Source: Chloroflexota bacterium | GTDB lineage: Bacteria > Chloroflexota > Dormibacteria > Dormibacterales > Dormibacteraceae | Assembly (NCBI GenBank): GCA_005880175.1 | Contig: VBJR01000021.1 | Location: 1 to 17,563, forward strand | Direction: 5' to 3' | Length of the DNA: 17,563 bases | In this document: positions 1-7,135 of the stretch, piece after piece | Position numbering within the stretch: the stretch's first letter is position 1 | How the letters are laid out: every line of letters starts with the position of its first letter | Made by a program: the position numbers and the translations under genes | The notes under the pieces: model-generated | What the model was told of the DNA's origin: nothing | Seen by the model: the letters and a program-made list of their open reading frames with translations, nothing else | The model's database searches: none

Positions 1-29
1 CAAATACCAACCAGTAAGAAGTTTAATTG

Positions 30-1025
30 ATGAAAGATTTCTCGTCCAGGCTGGAGGGTGCCCTGCGGGTGTTCCTCGCGGAGCGGCGGCCGGCGGCGGT
101 CGCGATCGACGTCCGGCTGGGCCGGCTCGTCGACGAGCTCGACTCGGCGGTGTGCGCGGGCGGCAAGCGGCTGCGGCCGGAGCTGCTGGCCTGGGGCTAC
201 CGCGCGGGCGGCCGCGAGCTGGACGACGCGGTGGTGCGGGCGGCGGCGTCGCTGGAGCTGCTGCACACGTTCGCCCTGATCCAGGACGACGTGATGGACG
301 AGTCGCTGACGCGGCGGGGCCGGCCGGCCAGCCACGTGAACCTGGCGGCCGAGGCGGAGATCGCGCCGGAGCGGTTCGGGGCGAGCGCCGCGATCCTGCT
401 CGGCGACCTGTCGCTGATCTGGGCCGACCAGCTGCTGCTCGGGTCCGGCGTCCCGCCCGAGCGGCTGACCCGGGGCCTCTCCATCTACAACGAGATGCGC
501 ACGGAGGTCACGCTGGGCCAGTACCTGGACGTGCTGGCCGCGCACTCGCGCCGGGTCACGGAGGAGCAGGCGCTGACCGTGAACCACTACAAGACGGCCA
601 GCTACACGGTGCAGCGGCCGATCCAGCTCGGGCTGGCGCTGGCCGGCGCGCCCGACGAGCTGGTCCGGTGCGTCAGCGGGTACGCGATCCCGGCCGGCAT
701 CGCGTTCCAGCTCCGCGACGACGTGCTGGGGGCGTTCGGCGACCCGGCGGTGACGGGCAAGCCGAGCGGCGAGGACCTGCGCGAGCGCAAGCCGACCTGG
801 CTGTGGGCGCGCACGCTGCGGCTGTGCCCCGAGGCGGAGCGGACCACGGACGTGGCGCGGCTGCGCGAGCTGGTCGTGGAGAGCGGGGCGCTCGCCGAGG
901 CCGAGGCCAAGATCGAGGCGCTGTTCGGCGAGGCCCGGGCGGCGGCGGAGGCCCTGCCGGTGGACGCCGGCCTGGTCTGCGAGCTGCTGGCGGTGACCGA
1001 GCGCCTGGCCTGGCGACGCTCCTAG
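30..1025 (+). CDS. Short-chain polyprenyl diphosphate synthase (GGPP synthase-like)
   Basis: An all-helical trans-prenyltransferase that condenses isopentenyl diphosphate with allylic diphosphates to make C15-C25 prenyl diphosphates in the cytosol. Visible family motifs (numbered from the ATG at 30) are GGKRLRP at about 44-50, the first Asp-rich motif DDVMD at 86-90, GQYLD at about 163-167, KTASY at about 188-192, and the second Asp-rich region QLRDDVLGAFGD near 227-238. In the second motif the usual final Asp of DDxxD is Gly, followed later by Asp, a pattern I associate with actinobacterial GGPP/FPP synthases. The 331-residue length is normal. A TTG directly before the ATG is an alternative start; only a weak purine stretch (AAGAAG) precedes it in an AT-rich leader. 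Product chain length cannot be read reliably. It lies 56 bases ahead of the mutase gene; no pathway link to the mutase is apparent. Confidence 0.9.
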   Translation: MKDFSSRLEGALRVFLAERRPAAVAIDVRLGRLVDELDSAVCAGGKRLRPELLAWGYRAGGRELDDAVVRAAASLELLHTFALIQDDVMDESLTRRGRPASHVNLAAEAEIAPERFGASAAILLGDLSLIWADQLLLGSGVPPERLTRGLSIYNEMRTEVTLGQYLDVLAAHSRRVTEEQALTVNHYKTASYTVQRPIQLGLALAGAPDELVRCVSGYAIPAGIAFQLRDDVLGAFGDPAVTGKPSGEDLRERKPTWLWARTLRLCPEAERTTDVARLRELVVESGALAEAEAKIEALFGEARAAAEALPVDAGLVCELLAVTERLAWRRS

Positions 1026-1081
1026 CGCGTTAGCATGGGCCTCAGCCGCTGAACGATGGTTCGGGCGGCGGGGAGGCGCGA

Positions 1082-2695
1082 ATGGCTCAGCAGACCAGGC
1101 GGGTCCGCCACGTCGAGACGACCTCGGGGGTCGAGATCAAGCCGCTCTACGGGCCGGCCGACGCGGCGGGCCTGGACTACGAACGCGACCTCGGCGACCC
1201 GGGCGAGTACCCGATGACGCGGGGCCCGTACCCGCTGATGTACCGCGAGAAGCTGTGGACGATGCGGACCTACACGGGGTTCCGCACGCCGCGCGCGACG
1301 AACGAGTGGAACCGCCGGCTGCTGGCCGAGGAGGGCGTCGACGGGCTCTCCGTGGCGCTCGACCTGCCCACCCAGATGGGCTACGACTCGGACCACCCGG
1401 AGTGGCGGGCCGAGGTCGGCCGGGTCGGGGTGGCGATCGACTCGCTGGCCGACTTCGAGGTGCTGTTCGACGGCATCCCGCTCGACCACGTCTCGACCAG
1501 CTTCACGATCAACGCGCCGGCGTTCCTGTTCCTGGCGCTGTACCAGGTCGCGGGCGAGCGGCAGGGCGTGGCGGCGGAGTCGCTGCGGCCGATCGTGCAG
1601 AACGACATCCTCAAGGAGTTCTTCGCCCGGGGGGCGTGCGTCTTCCCGGTCGAGCCCTCCCTGCGGCTGGTGGCGGACACGTTCGAGTACTGCAGCCGGG
1701 TCATGCCGCGGGCCAACCCGATCTCGGTCTGCGGCTACCACATCCGGGAGTCGGGCGCGACGGCCGTCCAGGAGATGGCGTTCTGCATGTCGAGCGCCCG
1801 CGAGTACGTGGACCGGGCGCTGGCCCGCGGCATCCCGATCGACGCGTTCGCGCCGCGGATCTCGTGGAACCTGGGCGCGTTCATGAACTTCTTCGAGGAG
1901 ATCGCCAAGTACCGCGCCTCGCGCCGCATCTGGGCCCGGCTCATGCGCGAGACGTACGGCGCGTCGGATCCGCGCTCGTGGCGGTTCCTGTGGTTCGCGG
2001 GCACGTGCGGCTCGACGTTCAGCCACCGGCAGCCGCTGAACAACGTGGTGCGGGCGACCGTGGAGACGATGGCGCTGGTGCTGGGCGGCCTGCAGTCGCT
2101 GACCGTGAACACGTGGCAGGAGGCGTTCGAGATCCCGGACTCGGACGCGATGCTGCTGGCGCTGCGGACCCAGCAGATCGTGGCGCTGGAGTCGGGGATC
2201 GCGGACACGGCGGACCCGCTGGCCGGCTCGTACTTCGTGGAGTCGCTGACCGACGAGTACGAACGGCGGATCCTCACCCTGATGGAGGACGTGGAGGCGC
2301 GGGGCGGGATGGCGCGGTGCGTCGAGGAGGGGTACGTGCAGCGGCTGGTGCTGCAGGAGGCGTACCGGCACGCGATGGCGGTGGAGAGCGGCGAGCGGAA
2401 GGTGGTGGGCGAGAACGTGTTCGTCACGGCCGAGGAGCCGCCGCCCACGCGCCTGTACCAGCACGACCCGGCCGCGCTGACGGAGCAGCTGGAGCGGCTG
2501 GAGGAGGTGCGGGCGCACCGGTCGGAGGCCGAGGTCCGGCGCACGCTGGCGCGCCTGCGGGACGCGGCGGCGGCGGGGACGGAGAACCTGATGCCGGCGA
2601 CCGTGGACTGCGTCCGCGCGTATGCGACGATCGGCGAGGTGATGGGCTCGCTCCGCGAGGTGTTCGGCACGTACCAGGAGCCGGCGCTGTTCTAG
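1082..2695 (+). CDS. B12-dependent acyl-CoA mutase, large (catalytic) subunit, divergent
   Basis: The TIM-barrel substrate-binding half of a methylmalonyl-CoA mutase-family enzyme, performing adenosylcobalamin radical carbon-skeleton rearrangement of a CoA ester. At 537 residues it lacks the B12 domain, as in isobutyryl-CoA (IcmA) or 2-hydroxyisobutyryl-CoA mutase large subunits; a matching small subunit lies at 8586-8993. Motifs seen are RTYTGF (Tyr64), LSVALDLPTQMGYDSD (about 88-103), VQNDILKEF (Gln172), Arg182 ten residues later, GYHIRESGATA (Tyr218, His219) and FAPRISWNLG (Arg258). By alignment from memory, Tyr64 and Arg182 match Tyr89 and Arg207 of Propionibacterium methylmalonyl-CoA mutase, the pair that holds the malonyl carboxylate; isobutyryl-CoA mutases have Phe and Gln there. 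Unusually, the conserved RTHSQTSG-type stretch reads FLWFAGTCG (301-309), and QSLHTN reads QSLTVN. GGGAGG lies just before the ATG. Substrate unknown. Confidence 0.9.
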   Translation: MAQQTRRVRHVETTSGVEIKPLYGPADAAGLDYERDLGDPGEYPMTRGPYPLMYREKLWTMRTYTGFRTPRATNEWNRRLLAEEGVDGLSVALDLPTQMGYDSDHPEWRAEVGRVGVAIDSLADFEVLFDGIPLDHVSTSFTINAPAFLFLALYQVAGERQGVAAESLRPIVQNDILKEFFARGACVFPVEPSLRLVADTFEYCSRVMPRANPISVCGYHIRESGATAVQEMAFCMSSAREYVDRALARGIPIDAFAPRISWNLGAFMNFFEEIAKYRASRRIWARLMRETYGASDPRSWRFLWFAGTCGSTFSHRQPLNNVVRATVETMALVLGGLQSLTVNTWQEAFEIPDSDAMLLALRTQQIVALESGIADTADPLAGSYFVESLTDEYERRILTLMEDVEARGGMARCVEEGYVQRLVLQEAYRHAMAVESGERKVVGENVFVTAEEPPPTRLYQHDPAALTEQLERLEEVRAHRSEAEVRRTLARLRDAAAAGTENLMPATVDCVRAYATIGEVMGSLREVFGTYQEPALF

Positions 2696-2710
2696 CGCTC
2701 GCGCCTCTTT

Positions 2711-2734
2711 GGGGTCAGACCGGGGTCAGACCCC
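2711..2734. repeat. Tandem GGGGTCAGACC element with palindromic second copy
   Basis: GGGGTCAGACC (2711-2721) is followed directly by GGGGTCAGACCCC (2722-2734). The second copy is a perfect palindrome around one central A (GGGGTC-A-GACCCC) and can form a short hairpin 15 bases after the mutase stop codon at 2693-2695. There is no T-run after it, so it is at best a weak rho-independent terminator. It may be a dispersed intergenic REP-like element, but one window cannot show copy number. Confidence 0.5.
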
Positions 2735-2775
2735 TCCACGGCTCGTAGAGTCGCGAGGCCGGGAGTCTGCGACGT

Positions 2776-2789
2776 GTTGAATGTTGAAT
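2776..2789. repeat. Two tandem copies of GTTGAAT
   Basis: Two direct copies of the heptamer GTTGAAT (2776-2782 and 2783-2789), followed by a partial GTT. They are AT-rich against a very GC-rich background and sit just before the paired palindromes upstream of the dehydrogenase gene. They could contribute a promoter element (TTGAAT is -35-like), but no convincing -10 hexamer at the right distance was found. Confidence 0.35.
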
Positions 2790-2793
2790 GTTC

Positions 2794-2845
2794 CTGGCGC
2801 CAAACCACGCATTCGTGCGTGCTCGACCGGACGGTTTGGCGCCAG
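2794..2845. promoter_or_regulatory. 13-bp perfect inverted repeat made of two TGGCGCCA boxes; candidate operator or leader hairpin
   Basis: CTGGCGCCAAACC (2794-2806) and its exact reverse complement GGTTTGGCGCCAG (2833-2845) are separated by 26 bases. Each arm contains the 8-bp palindrome TGGCGCCA (2795-2802 and 2837-2844). The palindrome centres are 42 bp apart, about four helical turns, so two regulator dimers could bind the same DNA face. A nested hairpin, CACGCA-TTCG-TGCGTG (2806-2821), with a TTCG loop lies inside. The element ends 29 bases before the GTG start of the dehydrogenase gene, so it could be a double operator for the downstream operon or an RNA leader structure. The symmetry is directly visible; the role is inferred. 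Confidence 0.6.
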
Positions 2846-2874
2846 ACCGCCCCAACCCTGGCCGAGGCCGCAAC

Positions 2875-4017
2875 GTGACGCCAGAGGAGCGCGAGCTCTA
2901 CCGCGCCACCATGCGCGACTTCGTCGAGCGCGAGGTGCTGCCCGCCGCCGAGGAGCTCGACCGGCACGGCGAGTTCCCCCACCGCCTGTTCGCCCGCCTG
3001 GCCGAGCTGGGCTGCTTCGGCCTCCGCTACCCCGAGCCCCTGGGCGGCCAGGACGCCGACTTCCAGACCGCCTGCGTCCTGTACGAGGAGCTCGCCGCCG
3101 GCTCCCTCAGCCTCGCCGCCATCACCGCGATGCAGGGCCTGATGGGCACCGTGTTCGTCCACCGCTTCGGCAGCCCCGAGCAGCACGCGCGCTACCTGAC
3201 GCCCGCGCTGCGCGGCGAGAAGGTCGGCACGTTCGCGCTGACCGAGCCCGAGGCCGGCAGCGACCTGGGCGCCATGCGCACCCGCGCCCGCCGCACGCCC
3301 GCCGGCGGCTGGCGCCTCACCGGCACCAAGACCTGGATCACCAGCGCCCCCGTCGCCGACTTCCTCACCGTCGGCGCCAAGACCACCGACGAGCCGGGCA
3401 TCAAGGACATCGCGCTCTTCCTGCTCGACGCCGCCACGCCCGGCTACGAGGTGGGCCGCCCGATCGAGAAGCTCGGCACCCGCAGCTCGCTGACCAGCGA
3501 GGTCCACCTCGACTGCGAGGTGCCCGCCGACGCGCTGCTCGGGGGCGAGGGCCAGGGCGTCCGCAACGTCGGCGGCACCCTGTCCGAGATCCGCGTCATG
3601 ACCGCCGCCCTGGCCACGGGCCTGGCCCGCAGGGCCCTCCAGGACAGCGCCGCGTACGCGAAGGAGCGCCAGGCGTTCGGCCGCCCGATCGGGGAGTTCC
3701 AGCTCGTCGCGGCCAAGCTGGCCAACATGGCCACCGAGCTGCACGCCGCCCGCCTCGCCACGGCCGACGCGGCGGCCCGCATCGACGCCGGCGCGGACGT
3801 CACGACCGTGGCGGCGATGGCCAAGTACTTCGCCACGGAGGTCTGCGCCCGCATCGTGGACGAGGCCACCCGCATCTTCGGCTCGTACGGCTTCGCGATG
3901 GAGTACGCCGCCCAGCGCTACTTCCGCGACGCCCGCTTCCTCCTGTACGGCGGCGGGACCAGCGAGATCCTGCAGGGCCTGATCGGCCGCGACGTCGTGA
4001 AGCGGGGCGGCTGGTGA
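2875..4017 (+). CDS. Acyl-CoA dehydrogenase-like flavoprotein lacking the usual catalytic Glu
   Basis: FAD-dependent acyl-CoA dehydrogenase fold, expected to introduce an alpha,beta double bond into a CoA ester. The GTG at 2875 gives 380 residues, normal for the family, with GAGG upstream. An in-frame ATG at 2788 would add a Pro/Arg-rich tail translated through the inverted repeat, so I reject it. Motifs seen are FALTEPEAGSDLG (flavin/substrate region, about 119-131), TGTKTWITSA, KERQAFGRPIGEFQ, and RIFGSYGF before the C-terminal FLLYGGGTSEI. In MCAD/SCAD-type enzymes the last motif carries the base (YEGTSEI); here that Glu is Gly. The alternative position used by isovaleryl-CoA dehydrogenase and LCAD (Glu just before Arg) is Ile in LSEIRVM, with a Glu one residue away. 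The reaction may therefore differ. The coding strand uses more C-ending codons than the mutase gene. Its TGA overlaps the next gene's GTG. Confidence 0.88.
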   Translation: MTPEERELYRATMRDFVEREVLPAAEELDRHGEFPHRLFARLAELGCFGLRYPEPLGGQDADFQTACVLYEELAAGSLSLAAITAMQGLMGTVFVHRFGSPEQHARYLTPALRGEKVGTFALTEPEAGSDLGAMRTRARRTPAGGWRLTGTKTWITSAPVADFLTVGAKTTDEPGIKDIALFLLDAATPGYEVGRPIEKLGTRSSLTSEVHLDCEVPADALLGGEGQGVRNVGGTLSEIRVMTAALATGLARRALQDSAAYAKERQAFGRPIGEFQLVAAKLANMATELHAARLATADAAARIDAGADVTTVAAMAKYFATEVCARIVDEATRIFGSYGFAMEYAAQRYFRDARFLLYGGGTSEILQGLIGRDVVKRGGW

Positions 4018-5123
4018 GCGACACGCTGGAAGGGATCCGCGTCCTCGACCTCACGCGGATGCTCGCCGGTCCGTACGCCACGATGCTGCTGGCCGACATG
4101 GGCGCCGAGGTGGTGAAGGTCGAGGACCCGGCCGGCGACCCCATCCGGCGCATGGGCCCGCCGTTCGAGGCGGACGGCCGCTCGGCCTACTTCATGGCGG
4201 TCAACCGCAACAAGCGCAGCGTGGTGCTGGACCTGCGCACCGATCGCGACCGGGATCGCTTCCTGCGGCTGGTCGCGACGGCCGACGCGGTCGTGGACAA
4301 CTTCCGGGCCGGCGTGATGGAGCGGCTCCGGCTGACACCGCGCGACCTCCGGGCGGTCAGGCCCGACCTGGTCACGTGCTCGCTCACCGCGTTCGGCGGC
4401 GACGGCCCGTACCGCGACCTGCCGGCGTTCGACCTGGTGCTCCAGGCGATGGGCGGCGGCATGTCCATCACCGGCGAGCCCGGCGGCGCGCCGACCCGCT
4501 CCGGCATCCCGGTCGGCGACCTGGCCGGCGGCATCTTCGCGGCGCTGGCCGTGTGCGCGGCGCTGCTGCGACGGCAGCGCACGGGCCAGGGCGAGCACGT
4601 GGACCTGTCGCTGCTCGACGTCCAGGTCTCGCTGCTCACGTACGTCGCCCAGTACTACCTGACGGACGGCCGTGTGCCCGGGCCCGTCGGCACCGCCCAC
4701 CAGAGCGTCGTGCCGTACCAGGCGTTCGCCACGGCCGACGGCCACGTCGTGATCGCGGTCTTCGGCGAGAACTTCTGGGCCCCGCTGTGCCGGGCGCTCG
4801 ACCTGGAGGACCTGGCCGCCCGGTACCCGGACAACGCGAGCCGGCACGCGCACCGTGACGAGGTGGTCGCCCGCGTCCAGGACCGGCTGGCCGGGCGCAC
4901 GACCGACGAGTGGGTCGCCGCGCTCCGGGCGGCCGGCGTGCCCAGCGGCCCCGTCAACACGCTCGACCGCGTGCTGCGCGACCCCCAGGTCCGGCACCGC
5001 GGCATGGTGGTCAGCGACGGCGAGCGCCAGCTGCTCGGCAACCCGATCAAGACCGGCGCGGCCGACCGCTTCCGCCCCGCGCCCGCACTCGGCCAGGACG
5101 ACGCGGAGCTGCTGCGGGGGTGA
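4014..5123 (+). CDS. CaiB/BaiF family (family III) CoA-transferase
   Basis: Transfers CoA between an acyl-CoA and a free carboxylic acid through a mixed-anhydride/aspartyl intermediate. The GTG at 4014 overlaps the dehydrogenase stop by four bases (GTGA) and gives 369 residues, slightly short but within the family. Family hallmarks are GIRVLDLTRMLAGPYATMLLAD-like N-terminal segments, GAEVVKVEDPAGDP, NRNKRSVVLDL, and VGDLAGGIFAALA followed by RTGQGEHVDLSLLD. Asp169 in VGDLAGG is at the position of the catalytic Asp of formyl-CoA transferase (Asp169). The C-terminal dimer-clasp region (LRAAGVPSGPVNTLDRVLRD) is intact. In this operon it most likely activates the pathway acid to its CoA thioester or recycles CoA from the product. 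The substrate cannot be inferred from the residues. Confidence 0.93.
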   Translation: MSDTLEGIRVLDLTRMLAGPYATMLLADMGAEVVKVEDPAGDPIRRMGPPFEADGRSAYFMAVNRNKRSVVLDLRTDRDRDRFLRLVATADAVVDNFRAGVMERLRLTPRDLRAVRPDLVTCSLTAFGGDGPYRDLPAFDLVLQAMGGGMSITGEPGGAPTRSGIPVGDLAGGIFAALAVCAALLRRQRTGQGEHVDLSLLDVQVSLLTYVAQYYLTDGRVPGPVGTAHQSVVPYQAFATADGHVVIAVFGENFWAPLCRALDLEDLAARYPDNASRHAHRDEVVARVQDRLAGRTTDEWVAALRAAGVPSGPVNTLDRVLRDPQVRHRGMVVSDGERQLLGNPIKTGAADRFRPAPALGQDDAELLRG

Positions 5124-7135
5124 CCACGCCGCAGGTCGCGTTCGACGTTGGCGGCACGTTCACCGACGTGGTCCTTCAGGACGCGGCCGGCCGCCTGCAC
5201 ACCGGCAAGCGGCTCACCACGTACCCCGACCCCAGCGACGCCTGCCTGGCCGCGCTCGACGAGGTGATGGCCCGCGCCGGCGTCGCCTGGCCGGACCTGG
5301 CCCGGGCGGTCCACGGGACCACGCTCGGCTCCAACGTGGTGGTCGAGCGGAAGGCCACCGGGGTGGCCCTGGCCACCACCCGCGGGTTCCGCGACGTGCT
5401 CGCCATCGGGCGTCAGAAGCGGTACCAGCTGTACGACCTGCAGATCGAGAAGCCGCCGCCCCTGATCGACCGGACCTGGGTCTGGGAGGTGGACGAGCGG
5501 CTCCGGGCCGGCGGCGGCGTGCACCGGCCGCTCGACGAGGCGCAGGCGCGGCGGACGATCGCCGAGATGCGCGAGCGGGGCGTCCGGAGCCTCGCGGTCT
5601 GCCTGCTGCACAGCTACGCCAACCCGGCGCACGAGCGGCGGTTCGGGGAGCTGGTGGCCGAGCTGGCGCCAGAGATCGAGACGTCGCTCTCATGCGAGGT
5701 CTCGCCCCAGTTCCGCGAGTACGAGCGGACCAGCACGACCGTCGTCAACGCGTACCTCGCCGGTGCCGTGCGCGAGTACCTGCGGGCGCTGGTGAGAGCG
5801 CTGGTCGAGCGGGGGTACGGCGGGCGGCTGCTCGTCATGCAGTCGGGCGGCGGCGCGGCCGCGGCCGAGACGATGGCGCGCCTCCCGGTCCGGATGATCG
5901 AGTCCGGGCCCGCCGCGGGCGCGCTGGTCGCCGCCCGCTACGGCCAGCTCAGCGGCGAGCCCGAGCTGATCGCGTTCGACATGGGCGGGACGACCGCCAA
6001 GCTCGCCCTGGTCGCCGGCGGCAGGCCCCAGACGGTGGACACGTTCGAGCTGCACCGGGTGCGGCTGGCGCCCGGCAGCGGCATCCCGATGAACGTGCGC
6101 TCGCTGGACCTGGTCGAGATCGGCGCGGGGGGCGGCTCGATCGCGCGCGCCGAGCTGGGGACGATCCAGGTCGGGCCCGACTCGGCCGGCTCGTCGCCGG
6201 GCCCGGCCTGCTACGGGCGGGGCGGCGCCGAGCCGACCGTCACCGACGCCAACCTGGTGCTCGGCTATCTGAGCGCGGAGGGGTTCGCCGGCGGCAGCAT
6301 GCGGCTGGACGCGACGGCCGCGCGGGCCGCGATCGAGCGCCGCGTCGCCGCTCCGCTCGGCATGTCGGTCGAGGAGGCCGCCTGGGGCATCCACGCGATG
6401 GTCAACCTGGGCATGGAGCTGGCGACCCGCGTCGTCTCGATCGAGCGCGGCCACGACCCGCGGGCGCTGGCGTTCGTGGCCACGGGCGGCTGCGGCCCGG
6501 CCCACGCGGCCCGGCTGGCGGCCGCGCTCGGCATCCGCCGCCTGGTGCTGCCGGCGTCGGCGGGCGTGGCCTCGGCGATCGGCCTGCTCGGCGCCGAGGT
6601 GGCGCTCGACCTGTCGCGGAGCCACCTGGCCGCGTTCGAGGGCGACGGCCCGGCGGAGGCCGACGCGATCTTCGCGGAGATGCGGCGCGAGGCCGACGAC
6701 CTGCTCGGCCGGCCCGCCGCCGTGTACGCCCGCGAGGTCGATCTGCGCTACGCCGGCCAGGGCTACGAGCTGACGGTCCCGTTCGCCGGCGCCCGCGCCG
6801 CGTTCGAGGCGCGGTACGCCGGCCGGTACGGCCAGGCCAGTCCGGGCGAGCCGGTGGAGGCGACGACGTGGCGCCTGACCGCGGTCCTGGAGACGCCGCG
6901 CGTGGACCTGCCCAAAGTGACCGGCCCCGCGGCGCCAGCCCCACCGCGCCAGCGCACGGCCTACTTTCCCGAGTGCAGCGGCTACACGGCCACGGCGGTG
7001 CACGCGCGCGACCAGCTGGGGCCCGGCCAGGAGCTGGAGGGGCCCGCCATCGTCGAGGAGCGCGAGTCCACGACGGTGCTGCCGCCCGGCGTCCGGGCCG
7101 TGGTGGACGAGTACGGGAGCCTGCACGTCACGTGA
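5120..7135 (+). CDS. hyuA: Hydantoinase/oxoprolinase family protein, HyuA (ATP-binding) subunit
   Basis: The ATP-dependent subunit of the HyuA/HyuB family, which includes N-methylhydantoinase, 5-oxoprolinase, caprolactamase, and acetone and acetophenone carboxylases. These enzymes use ATP to activate a lactam, imide or ketone enol for hydrolysis or carboxylation. The GTG start at 5120 overlaps the previous TGA; the product is 671 residues, full length. Motifs are FDVGGTFTDVVL (8-19, first phosphate loop of the ASKHA-like fold), CEVSPQFREYERTSTTVVNAYL, a second phosphate loop FDMGGTTAK (about 286-294), GAGGGSIAR with GPDSAGSSPGPACYGRGG, and FVATGGCGPAH. The C-terminal GPAIVEERESTTVLPPG segment is also typical. 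Its partner HyuB overlaps by four bases. Whether the pair hydrolyses or carboxylates, and on what substrate, is not decided by these motifs. Confidence 0.93.
   Translation: MTTPQVAFDVGGTFTDVVLQDAAGRLHTGKRLTTYPDPSDACLAALDEVMARAGVAWPDLARAVHGTTLGSNVVVERKATGVALATTRGFRDVLAIGRQKRYQLYDLQIEKPPPLIDRTWVWEVDERLRAGGGVHRPLDEAQARRTIAEMRERGVRSLAVCLLHSYANPAHERRFGELVAELAPEIETSLSCEVSPQFREYERTSTTVVNAYLAGAVREYLRALVRALVERGYGGRLLVMQSGGGAAAAETMARLPVRMIESGPAAGALVAARYGQLSGEPELIAFDMGGTTAKLALVAGGRPQTVDTFELHRVRLAPGSGIPMNVRSLDLVEIGAGGGSIARAELGTIQVGPDSAGSSPGPACYGRGGAEPTVTDANLVLGYLSAEGFAGGSMRLDATAARAAIERRVAAPLGMSVEEAAWGIHAMVNLGMELATRVVSIERGHDPRALAFVATGGCGPAHAARLAAALGIRRLVLPASAGVASAIGLLGAEVALDLSRSHLAAFEGDGPAEADAIFAEMRREADDLLGRPAAVYAREVDLRYAGQGYELTVPFAGARAAFEARYAGRYGQASPGEPVEATTWRLTAVLETPRVDLPKVTGPAAPAPPRQRTAYFPECSGYTATAVHARDQLGPGQELEGPAIVEERESTTVLPPGVRAVVDEYGSLHVT

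Noticed and set aside
1022..2518. 498-residue open frame on the minus strand under the mutase gene
   Set aside because: Arg/His/Leu-rich, with no recognisable domain; it is the antisense of a well-conserved gene, and GC-rich DNA gives few chance stops. The same applies to long minus-strand frames at 3918-4997, 5690-7126, 9103-10155 and 10925-12886.
2788..2874. N-terminal extension of the acyl-CoA dehydrogenase from an ATG at 2788
   Set aside because: It would translate the inverted-repeat leader into an unconserved Pro/Arg-rich tail. The GTG at 2875 gives normal family length and has GAGG upstream.
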